Source: Ectocarpus siliculosus (lineage: Eukaryota; Sar; Phaeophyceae; Ectocarpales; Ectocarpaceae). From it: 64,000 nt of DNA. The position numbers and the translations under genes are program-made. Numbering within the stretch: position 1 is the first letter of the stretch; each line of letters opens with the position of its first letter. Below the pieces are notes generated by a model, which saw only the letters and a program-made list of their open reading frames with translations, did not search any database and was not told the DNA's origin. The stretch covers positions 726,454 through 790,453 of the forward strand of contig FN649747.1 in assembly GCA_000310025.1 (NCBI GenBank). Reading direction: 5' to 3'. Shown here piece by piece: positions 1-10,200 of the stretch.

Positions 1-1610
1 GGGGGGGGGGGGGGGGGTGCTCATAGTCGCGCATGCCGTAGTCGTTAGACCATTGGCCTCGCATGCTAGGGGGGTGGGGGTCACACGTCGCAGAACAAAA
101 GCATTTGTGATGCTATATGTGTCTGCTGTGGTGCCCAGACAAGAGGCCCTACTCGACACGAAACGCGACACCCATTTCAGGGGAGGACGGGATGCCTCGG
201 CGCAAACAGAGCTGACGCACATGGCTCTCTTCGCTCGGACCCAACACAAGGCTCCGCGTGAGCACACACCCAACAACCACGGTTTCAGAGCACGAAAAAA
301 AACGCCCTAAACCCAGTCACCGAGCTTCAGCAAGACCCGAATGCGGCGAAATACGACTACTGCGGGGGACCACGCGGTCGCTACTACTTAGTCGGCGGAG
401 AAAACACACAGGCCAGCGCACGCCGCTACGCCAAGCACCAGCAGGCGGTGCTCGCTAAAAGGAAGAGTCTAAGCCAAGTCCTCGGGCGAGCTAATTGGAG
501 CATCCGTTTCGACAAAAGCTAATAGACAACAACAACAACAATAACGTACCGTGACATCTGGCATGCCCTCCACAGCGTGCGTGATCGAGTCCGTAGCCTT
601 CCAGATTGCATCCCTCAACTGGTCCCTCAAGAGCAGAGTCTTAGATGAGACATCCGTGGGTGTCGAAGAGATACTATTCATAGGCACAACCCGAGTTTTA
701 ACGCATCAGCACGAGCACAAACAACCACAGAGCGCGCGGGGTAGCGGGGGGGGGGAGAGAGAAACAAAATCAACAGGATACGAAGATCTTGTGCATGCTC
801 TTGCCGGAGGGCTTACTTGCTCGTTTGCATCAGCGGTTTCGTTACTCGTTCCTATGGGCTGCCCACGGGAATGGCCAGGGAAGATAATAGTTCCATGGGG
901 CTCCAATCGTGAGGCCATCCTTCGCTGCAGTTTTGCCCACGGTGGGCAGCCCACAGGCATGCCCATGGGCATGCCCAAAATACCACTCGCGTGTTTTTAC
1001 AAAAGGGCTGGGTCAAGCAACCGAACGAAGGACGAACATGCGCAGGGGCGTGACGACCGTGTTGCCAGATGCAACTAAAATATTATCTTGGTACGTACAC
1101 TTCGTGTGTGCCTCAACTACCGAGTTGGAGCAATGTGTTCCAATTCCCCCACTCGAACATACAGCCGGTTTCCCTCTTCTCACTGCAAAGACTCCAACAC
1201 ATCCCCTTCGACGGTGGTTATATTCTATCTCGAACGGGTAGCAGTTCTGTGCGTGTGTGTATTTGTCCTATTGTAATACTCTGGGGAGCGTTGTCAATTT
1301 TGTGTGGACAATGTTCCTAGTTTTAATTTCTCCGAAAGCGGAGGGACGTGTGCTTCAGGGGTCTTCGTTGTGCCCACCTTCGTCTATGCCTTTCTTTGGT
1401 GTCTACAGGCACTGTAGCTTGCTTGCTACCACGGATCCCTTTATTTTGCTTCCAAGAGATATATACGTATCCACGGATACCGGCACATCTTCAGACCCAC
1501 CTACTGTTGTTGCTGTGCGCAGCCCCGGGGTTTTTGCGTTTCTTTTCGTCTCCAAACCTCGCCCCTAACGGAGTTGCGCCGCATAATGAAACGGCGGCTT
1601 GTTCTTTCTC
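1..1610. other. Gene-free start of window with dispersed repeats
   Basis: I see no supportable gene here. The window opens in a run of 17 G. It is followed by a copy (about 16-72) of a short dispersed repeat containing GTTAGACCATTGGCCTCGCA, also present near 23.85 kb and 58.1 kb. A second repeat family occupies about 1155-1262. The open frames present are short and have neither GC-rich exon character nor recognisable domains. Confidence 0.5.
1155..1262 (+). repeat. Dispersed repeat, copy 1
   Basis: This resembles 4702-4795 along its length. Shared blocks include AGACTCCA(A/T)CACATCCC and TCTCGAACGGGTAG followed by TTCTGTG. A shorter, inverted piece occurs at about 20333-20356. The repeat type is unknown; no terminal repeats are visible. 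Confidence 0.6.
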
Positions 1611-2218
1611 GATCGTACTAGGCCTGTGCTCGGTAGGTGATCACCGAAAAGCACCGAATTTTGAAAACTTGACCGAAAAAAGTGACGAATTTGAATCACC
1701 GAAAAAATAGTGGCCGATCACCGAAAACGGGAGGCGCCTCGCTGATTTTCACCTTTTTTGTTAGGGGGCTCCGTGTATACAGGCCGTACCCCGCAAATCC
1801 CATCAGATACCCCCCTCGAGCGCAGCAGCACAGCAGCAGAGCCAACAGCACACAGCACACAGCGAACACAACCCAAGCACCGCGCTGCAGACACCACACA
1901 CGGTACACAGTACGGACACACTTGTGGTATACATAAAAGAACACCAGAGTTCGTTTTAACGTTTTCAAGTGGAGTACTTCCTACGATATCGCCGAACATC
2001 GCCGAAGAACGTTTTCGGCAGTCTACCCTTCAAATTATCACCGAAAAGCACCGAAAAATCTTTATTGGCTCTCATCCTTTTCTTATTTTTGTCGCCGATT
2101 GTCCCCGAAAAAAATTTCAGTGCACCTAGAATAATCACCGATTTTTTTGTTGGCAATCGGAAAAATCACCGAAAAAATGAAAATAAAATCACCTACCGAG
2201 CACAGGCCTAGATCGTAC
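1611..2218. mobile_element. hAT-like MITE with 8-bp target site duplications
   Basis: A non-autonomous DNA transposon of 592 bp (1619-2210). The left end begins TAGGCCTGTGCTCGGTAGGT and the right end is its exact inverse complement, giving a perfect terminal inverted repeat of about 23 bp. The element is flanked by direct copies of GATCGTAC (1611-1618 and 2211-2218), an 8-bp target duplication. Eight-bp duplications and TAGGCC-type ends are typical of the hAT superfamily. Just inside both ends are many copies of CACCGAAAA in mirrored orientation, the usual arrangement of transposase-binding subterminal repeats. There is no transposase frame, so movement would need a transposase supplied from elsewhere. 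Confidence 0.9.
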
Positions 2219-3801
2219 ACAGTGCTTTTGAGCCGCTTTTCATTCGTTGCGTGAAACGGTTCGATGCCATGTGTGCACATGTAGTGTGGACTTCAAGAAC
2301 CGCGTGGACTTGAAGAATATAGAAACCAAATGCCCAAGTCCGAAGTGTTGGCACGTGTTGCTGTAGGCAAGACAGCTACGGCCGCAGTGTGCGCTGCACA
2401 CAACGCCAACACCTCCCTCTTTCTTGCGAGATTTGTTCGAGTTGACGCATGGTTAAGTCCCACAAGCCCCTGGGTGCACATGCACCATCAACATGCGGGG
2501 CGATTTCTGTTGCCATATGCCAAGACCTCCCGTCCTCCGGTGGGGGTGTGAACATCACCTCGGTGTGCCAAGAAATAACTCTGTGTGTGTGCGTTCGTTC
2601 CTATCTTTTTGGCCCCAAGTCTATCGGTACGCTTTTCCGGTGCATGTGTCTGGTGTATCAACCGGTGCCACGCAGCAGGAAGGTCGCACAAGCAGATGCT
2701 GTTTGTATTACAGGTACGCTATTGCCCCGCCTTTTCCTGCTGCACCGGTGTGTTACCATACTTGTATTATTGCGAGAAGGGTACAGCCGTCCTTTTCATA
2801 CGTCGAACGTGTGCAATCTCACCACAAACGATCGTTTTCACCGCAGAATTGCATAGAACAACACGCTTAACAGCAACCTCTAGAGAGTCAGTTTCCGCGG
2901 CAAGTTTGAAGGAGGAAGACAGCTTGAAAGGTAGCACTACGACTCAACAAGTTTGAAAAGCGTGTTACGCATAGGGTATTACTGTATCAGAACATAAGGA
3001 GATTAAGACGTTGAGAGACTGCTGTCCGTTGCCTTTTTTGGCGCAATGATACGAAGGCCGCTCGCTCTCTTGCTCACACACGATGCCACATGTCTGCGCG
3101 TGTGCGTGCGCGTATACGTGCTGGGCTGAAACCGCTTACTAACCCAGGCCACTCTTGAGCAGAGAGGTATTTCGCACAGGGGGAGAGGGGGGCGGAGAGG
3201 AAAAAGACCCATGTTGAACAACGTGAAACTACCGTTCGACTGCACACATCAACACAAAAAAAAGTCTGGGCGCGCGCGCTTACACACAACCCTCTTTATC
3301 GACAGCCAAAAGAGGGGGCTCGCGCTGTGCCGCCATCGCGTTGGAGAATAAACAATGTCTAGCTCGCGATGGGTAAGCGTGCATCCTACTGTAGAAGGCT
3401 TTGCAGCAAAGTCGTCGCTCGCTCCGCTCCACACTGGCTGCTGTGTGCCGATCACCAAGGAGGTGTGTGTATGATCTGCGGTACCGGCTTGCCGTTTGAT
3501 CTTTCCAGGTCAGAACGCAGCTGCTGCCACGCAAGAACAATTTCCCATGCGGTCATCCTGCCAATGCTTGCTGTCCCCTTCGGCGAGACGGGGAACATAG
3601 CAGCAGCAGGTGTGCTCTGAAGCGTCTATCAGCAGAGCGTGACCCGGAAGGGGCACACGCAGGGGTGCTGCTGAGCGGCAGCTTCATCGAAAGGCGTGGC
3701 CTCTTGTTTTCGGCAGGACCCAACACAGCAGGAGCTCGCTGCTGTTAGCATGTACTTCACAAATTCAATCCGGAGGAGACAAGGCGGTACACCGAACCCA
3801 C
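2219..3801. other. Gene-free stretch
   Basis: No exon with convincing coding character is visible. If the possible presequence exon at 3802-3995 is real, its downstream exons should lie here on the minus strand, but I could not find them. Confidence 0.4.
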
Positions 3802-3995
3802 CTCTTGCTGGACGAAGCCTCCGTTCCAGCCGCCCCGATCGCCTTCACTCCCCGCTCTAGCCCCCCCTCGGCCGTTGGTCTGCCGGCGGGCGCCATGAAG
3901 GCCCCCGTTAGCCCCAACAATCCCGCAACAATCAAAATATGCATACCCACCAGGCGGCGGCTGCTGGTGCAGCCGCTTCTCCTGCTCAACATCAT
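3802..3995 (-). CDS. Possible first exon of a plastid-targeted protein (partial)
   Basis: A 64-codon open exon starting MMLSRRSGCTSS. It carries a positively charged start, a hydrophobic stretch (ILIVAGLLGLTGAF) and then GAFMAPAGRP. In stramenopiles, nucleus-encoded plastid proteins carry a bipartite presequence whose signal-peptide cleavage site has an ASAFAP-like motif with a conserved Phe; GAFMAP fits that pattern. The rest is rich in Ala, Gly and Ser, like a transit peptide. A GT donor follows AGCAAGAG at 3802/3801. An in-frame upstream extension (to about 4259) is open but looks less natural. No downstream exon was recognised, so the mature protein is unknown and the call is tentative. 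Confidence 0.35.
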
Positions 3996-4701
3996 GTTTG
4001 CCTCCTCTCCCGATCCGCCAAAAATCTGTCCCTGCAGGGCGTTCCGTAAGGTCCACGGCGTCACAAAGCCGACCGACTTTGCTTGCGTACCCGAACTACG
4101 GCGGTACGCGTGCTGAGTGCTGAGCGATGTGAGAGATTGGGCGAGATGTGCGAGATGAAGCGGTTGTTGCAGATGAAACATGCCTCTCTCCTTTTCGTGG
4201 AGGGCCAGGGGATGATATGATACTCCGCCGCCCCCGAAGAGGAATTCTGCGCGCTGCATCGTCGTTGGTGCTTTTCAACAAGCACGTTGTATAATAGTAT
4301 ACCTCTGCCGAGCGGTCATCTAAGGGTCATCGCGGGTCGAGAAACACAGAGAAAAAATGCATGTACATTTGGTATCGCCCAAATCACGAAACCTTATCAG
4401 AGGGTCAGCCTGAGTTTTTGTGGGAATGCTGTAATAAAGTTTTGTTCTGTGCACTATTATTATACTAATATTATATAAACCGGCGCTCGAATTGAAATAA
4501 ATGTATTCTCCCTTCGTTACCTTGGTAGAATCATCATCTATCTGCGGACTCATCATTCATGTGCATGCTCCCCTGGCAAATTTCTACGGGGCTGTGTGTG
4601 GCGCGTAGTGGCGGATCACTCACGACGACGGTGCTCATTCATTCCTAGAAATTACTACTAATTTAAATGTATGTAGAGGCCCAAATAATAAGTCCAGTAG
4701 T

Positions 4702-4795
4702 ACCCAGCCGGTGTTCCTCCACTCACTGAAAAGACTCCATCACATCCCTTTCGACTGAGGTTGTCATATCTCGAACGGGTAGTCTTTCTGTGAGG
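4702..4795 (+). repeat. Dispersed repeat, copy 2
   Basis: It matches 1155-1262 with scattered substitutions and small gaps, including AAAGACTCCATCACATCCC and TCTCGAACGGGTAGTCTTTC. Confidence 0.6.
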
Positions 4796-5080
4796 GTTGT
4801 TCACTTTCTAAAAATGTAGAGGACCAGGATAAACGATGAGGTTTCTCTTTGTCTTGTCCCCTCGTTCATGCGCGACCACACGATGACAATTCCCACCTTC
4901 AGAGCGTGTTGGGTGAGGGAGGTACACGGCGAAAGGGAACTACTACTGTAATTCCATGTTAAGTGGTACGTTGTTTCCATATGCGTGTGGCGTCGTGGTT
5001 GGAAAGGGCGCAGGCGGGCACCAGGACCGGACGACGAACGGCGGGTAAAATGGCTTTATTATTTTATTAACCATCGCGTC

Positions 5081-5330
5081 CCGTCTGACTGACGGGTTTT
5101 TCCCGCGAGAAAACCGGATGAAAACCGGGTGTCACAAGCACGCCCATTTAACATAAACGTCCTTGAGGCAAATTGTGAATCCTCGTGTGCTGTATGAGTG
5201 ACGGATTTTTCCCGCGAGATGACTGGGCATCACATGCATGCCCATACAACACAATATCATTGAGGCGAATTGTGGACCCTCGTGTGCTGTCTGACTGACG
5301 GTTTCTTCCCGCGAGATGACCGGGTGTTTC
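5081..5330 (+). repeat. Tandem repeat, ~100-bp period, about 2.5 units
   Basis: Units begin near 5082, 5190 and 5288. Each contains TGACTGACGG or a close variant, then TTTTTCCCGCGAGA and an ATGACxGGG-like block. The first two units also share GAGGC(A/G)AATTGTG and CCTCGTGTGCTGT. Divergence between units suggests an old duplication. It lies outside any gene I can support. Confidence 0.75.
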
Positions 5331-6994
5331 TGCTTGTTTGTTCGCCGACCGTTTTCCAACCACGGATCGACCCGAATCACGGGAGGGGTAGACACCATGC
5401 AACCTATCCTCAATACATACGTGTACGAAATGAACGTTATTAGGTGATACCTTAATAGCACGTTTTTGCACAGGTACAGCCAAATTGTTCGATACAAAAA
5501 CGAAGCAACCGACACCAACTACAAGCGCACGTTCTCAACACATGGACCACACGAACGAATAGACCGCAGGGAATGGGCCACTGGGTGCACGGGAAAACAC
5601 ACACACACACACTGCACACAAAAAAAGCACACCTGGAAAAGAAACGAGCCCGCCTGCTGCACTGCACCACACCAACGTTCTATACATCCTGCTCTACATT
5701 CTACACGCTCAAGAAGCGCTTTCGACGCCGGGGGGGGGGCGCATGAACCCGAGGCACCAAAAACATGCTGTGTGCAGGACGTACACCCTCCGCATGAGCC
5801 GCCTAAGGTCTAAATTCAACCTGAGCTTTAGATTTAACGAATTCTCCATTGCAACACAGTCACAACTCCGCTGACGTGTCAGCACGTCAGCGAGACGCAC
5901 CTCTACCTCCCCCGCCCATTGGCGCCCTCCCTTCCCAACATTCGCCGAAAATGGACAGCCTTAACACCTACCCTCCTAAGGAACGTTATCAAAGCCGGTT
6001 CGAACCCCACCCACCCAACCACCCAACCACCCAACCACGCAGCATTTCTCCGCGCGCCTTCCATGCCTCCACGAGCGTGAAAATCATCATCTTTAAGTGC
6101 CACGTACACCAACCTACGTTGCTTAGCAAATAAATACCTTGCGGAAGCTGTGCCGAACCGACCACAACTTTAAGACCTTCGCGTTTCGAACGAGGAATCC
6201 GCCTCTGTTCCTTCGAGACGCAACCAACAGCGACTGAACAGCACAACAGTTAACTGGGCCAAACCAGCTCGTAATCTTAAGTCGCTTATTTCTTGAAAAA
6301 TGCAAAAAAAACTAAGGCTCAAGTCCCGGCTTCTACCATGTACTCTGTGTTAACGTCTGCAAGTGTACACTACGGCAAGTCATGCTCCTGCCAACTGGTG
6401 CCGTTGTGGCAAAAACACCGTTCGTTCAGATCAACCACCGCACGCACACGGGGACAGCGCAAATGTCGAGTGGGGGCCACCCGACGTGTCGTCGCCCCTG
6501 CGCCTTCCGAAGCCACGCACACATGTGGCGTGCCTGTGCCCCCGCGTCTATTCGTCCCTTACCTGCCCCCCCCCCCCCCCCTCCCCCCGCGCCTCGCCAA
6601 TCGAAAGGGGTAAAAAAAAAAAAAAAACAAGCCCTTAAGAAAAAATCCCGCGGCTGCTGCTTCCGGGGGGAAGCGATCAACAAACAAGGAGTGCTCCCCT
6701 TAATGATGGCCAAAAGAGAAGAAAACGATGATGCAAAACGAACGTTGAGTGAACGGTTGTGCCCTCCCTCGCGGGCACATGCACCGAAAACCAACTAAAT
6801 CAACCAGCACACGCAGGGAGAACATGGCCAGGGAAGGGGGCGCTCGTCATCGTCTTGCATTACCCCCTCTTGGAGATGTCCCCCTCACCGCCCAGCCACA
6901 GCCCTCCCCCCCGACGCTCACCGCCACTGGTACAAACGGTCAGAAACGAAAAATACGCAAGGGTAGAATACAAACCATACTACTAAAGCGGCGG

Positions 6995-7018
6995 CAGCAG
7001 CAGCAGCAGCAGCAGCAG
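6995..7018. repeat. (CAG)8 microsatellite
   Basis: Eight uninterrupted CAG units, read as CTG on the minus strand. They lie about 260 bases beyond the RING-LON stop codon and may fall in its 3' UTR. Confidence 0.85.
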
Positions 7019-7276
7019 CGATACCTATCACGGCAAGGCAAGAGGGGCAACGCCGGGCCGTCCGGTTTCCACCCAGCCCACCCATCCAAAAGTCTTATCC
7101 CACCCACCGAAAACCAGCCCAATCTCCCTGATATCAATACAACCAAGCAACACATGCACCGTTTCCAGGGCCTCGGCATTCATGGTGGCGCTGGAAAATA
7201 CGGAGCGATTTCATCTCTATATGTAGAGGGCCGAATGACGCCGCCGCGGTCACGACGGCAACCGTGCTTCTCCTCT

Positions 7277-10200
7277 TCAGACCTTGGAGATACGCTGGTA
7301 GGCCACCATCGCCGCGAAGATGCCGACGATCAGGATCACCGAGTTCCTCGTGGAGCTGAGGAACCCCTGCCCGTGGCCGCCGCCGCCGCCCCCGCCGCCG
7401 CCGAGGCCGCTCGGGGGCGGCGCGAAGAGCTTCCGCAGGCCGCGCTCGCGGCGGCTGCTCGTCGACCCCGTCACGGCCTCGCTCTCCATCACCACTTCGC
7501 AGGCCTCCGAGAGCCTCTGCCGCAGGGACCGGTTCCTGAACATCGCTGCCCGCCGCTCGCGGGCGGCCGCCACGCCTCCTCCTCCACCACCCGCCGCGGT
7601 GCCTCCAGAGGCGGCGCCGCCGCCGCTGCCGCCGGCATCGGCAAGGGCGAGAGCCGAAGGGAGCCAGTAGCTCAGCTTCCGGTAGCTGTTGAGGGAGGAC
7701 CTGCCGACCTTGGGCGGCTCCCCGCACCGGCGGATTAGGCTGATTTTCTGCCGCGTGGACAACCTCGCGAGGCAGCTGCCACCAGAGGGAGCGTTGGTTT
7801 TTCGGGCAGAAGCGGCGGCGGGACCGAGCGTGGGGTGAGAAACACAACGGGCTTGTGGCAGGGCAGTGATGTCGGGTGCATGGTCTCTGCCGTTTACGCA
7901 CAGCCCGCGGCAGTAACGCCTGGTGCTCGGGCTACGCGACAAGGTGATCACGCTGGGTAACAACAAAAAGCAGGACGAGGTCTAGGCATGTATCGCCGCT
8001 GGAATCGTGTACAGAAAAAACAACACGCGGGCCGAAAACCACACCATCTATGGCAACGACAAGAAGCTGGCGACATAGGTCTAGCCCGTGGGATTTCCAT
8101 CGAAAACCCGCAAATGTTTTGTAGGGAGGCACACTGTGGCATTCTGGGTGACGCCCACAATTCGGATACTTAGCCCCCTTCCGGGAACATTGGCTGATGT
8201 CTACCTGCTGACACTGGCGTCTATTCCATAGGTCAGTCGGCTAAAAAGCTAAAAGGCAAAGTGGTCGATGCATATATGCAGAAACGCACAGATATACACA
8301 CGCTCACCCGAGGAGGCTCAAGTTCGCCGCTGCGGCTTCAAAACACTCACCACAACCACAGGACGTGTGCCCCTCCAAGACACATAAACCACAGCAGTCT
8401 TTCCCCACAAAACAAGAGGAGCCCACGCAGCATACACAGACACACGCGTGGAATACAAACAATAACAGGAAGACTGCCCGTTCTAGATACAACCACAATA
8501 ATCCCCCCCCCCCCAAAAAAAAAGAGAGCCCCGCATACACCGACACACGTATGCATACATAGAATTGGAAAAGAAAGAACAAAAAAACTTACTCGAAAAC
8601 CACCACCGACGTGCGGTCGGCAAGGTCCCTCAGCTCCGGGCCGAGAACCTCGTCCGCCGTGACCCTTCTGCCTCCGCCGCCCCCGCCGCTGCTGCTTTCG
8701 GTGGACCCCGTGACTGCCTCGTCATCGTCCTCGAACGGAGAAACGCGTGCGTGCCGCAGGCCGCCCGTTCCCGCCTCCACCTCGAACTCCGCGGAGGAGT
8801 TGCACCTGAAGGCGTGTGCGTGTGTGTGTGTGTGTGTGTTTGTTGCTGTTAGCATCGACCTCGCTAGCCGGCTCTGACCAATGAAAAGACGTCAGTCTAA
8901 GTGCGGTTGACAACACCAAACGAGTGTTCTTTTTTTATTGTTAGCATCGACCGTGCTAACTGGCTGACCAACGGAGACGTCGGGTGCAGTGCGGTTGAAA
9001 ACGAAACATGTGGGTGTTTCCATTATTAGCATCGACGAGCTAACCGGCCGCCCGCTCCCGACTCCACCTCGAGCTCCGTGGAGGAAGTGCACCGGAAGGT
9101 GTATGTGTTTATATTAACATTAGCATCGACCGCGATAACCGCTGACCAATGAAAATACATTTCAGTCTTGCTAGCATCGACCGCGCTAACTGGCTGACCA
9201 ATGAAGAAACGCCAGTCTTAGTAGTATCGACCGCGCCAACTGACTGACCAATGAAGAAACGCCAGTCTTAGTAGTATCGACCGCGCCAACTGACTGACCA
9301 ATGAAGAAACGCCAATCTTGTTAGCATCGACCGCGCCAACTGACTGACCAATGAAGAAACGCCAGTCTTAGTAGTATCGACCGCGCCAACTGACTGATCA
9401 ATGAAGAAACGCCAGTCTTAGTAGTATCGACCGCGCCAACTGACTGACCAATGAAGAAACGCCAATCTTGTTAGCATCGACCGCGCTAACTGACTGACCA
9501 ATGAAGAAACGCCAGTCTTAGTAGCATCGACCGCGCTAACCGGCTACCAATCAATAGACTCAGTGCGGTTGAAAACAATTTTTTTTTCTGAAGGCCATTA
9601 TCTGGAACCACATGAGGGGGCGTCGCGGGGGAATCGATGCTACTCTCCTGCATGTATACGTGAGTGCATTTCCAGCACGTATAATTATCAGGCGTGTACT
9701 CTTCGGAGTGTACATGAGTTCAACTGTTTATAGCGTGTTTCGGAAGCTATGAGAGACGAGTGAGAAGATAAATGGTATCCGGTGAATCCTATTCTCGTTC
9801 GTGTCCAATGTATGTGCTGCTGATTATACCTCTCTCTGTTTCCATGTCGTGCTTCTTTGCGTGCGTCGGCGTATTATTCTCGGATTCCTGATACAAGACC
9901 TGCTTAAGACGACGCATACTTATGTTCTACTGGTTCCTCCCTGTCCTCGTTGCATACCATGACGGCACTCTTCTCACGTGCGCGAAACATGCTCGTCGAA
10001 ATTTACCACCACCGCCACAGAGCAACACTCATTGTTAGCGTGCGGTACTACCGCGGGTTGCATAAGATATCACACCCCCAGGACCGATTTTCGAAGCTCA
10101 ATATCTCAGCAGGAAAAGCAGTGACGGTGCCGAAAATGGTGGCGTTGGAACCATCTCGTCGAGAGTTTTCTGACAACATATCATTTCATTCCAGCATCCT

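Larger units (their letters stand above)
3996..7276. other. Gene-free stretch with repeats and the RING-LON 3' flank
   Basis: It holds copy 2 of the dispersed repeat (4702-4795), the ~100-bp tandem repeat at 5081-5330, an (AC)n run near 5599, homopolymer C and A runs near 6560-6628, and a (CAG)8 microsatellite at 6995-7018. The last 300 bases or so probably include the 3' UTR of the minus-strand RING-LON gene. I see no coding exon. Confidence 0.5.

Noticed and set aside
6749-7738. 329-codon plus-strand frame
   Set aside because: Its right half is antisense to the RING-LON last exon and its left half is low-complexity repeat sequence. There is no domain.
7134-7901. Lon protease
   Set aside because: Only the LON N-terminal (substrate-binding) domain is present. 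There are no AAA+ or Ser-Lys protease motifs, and a RING precedes it.
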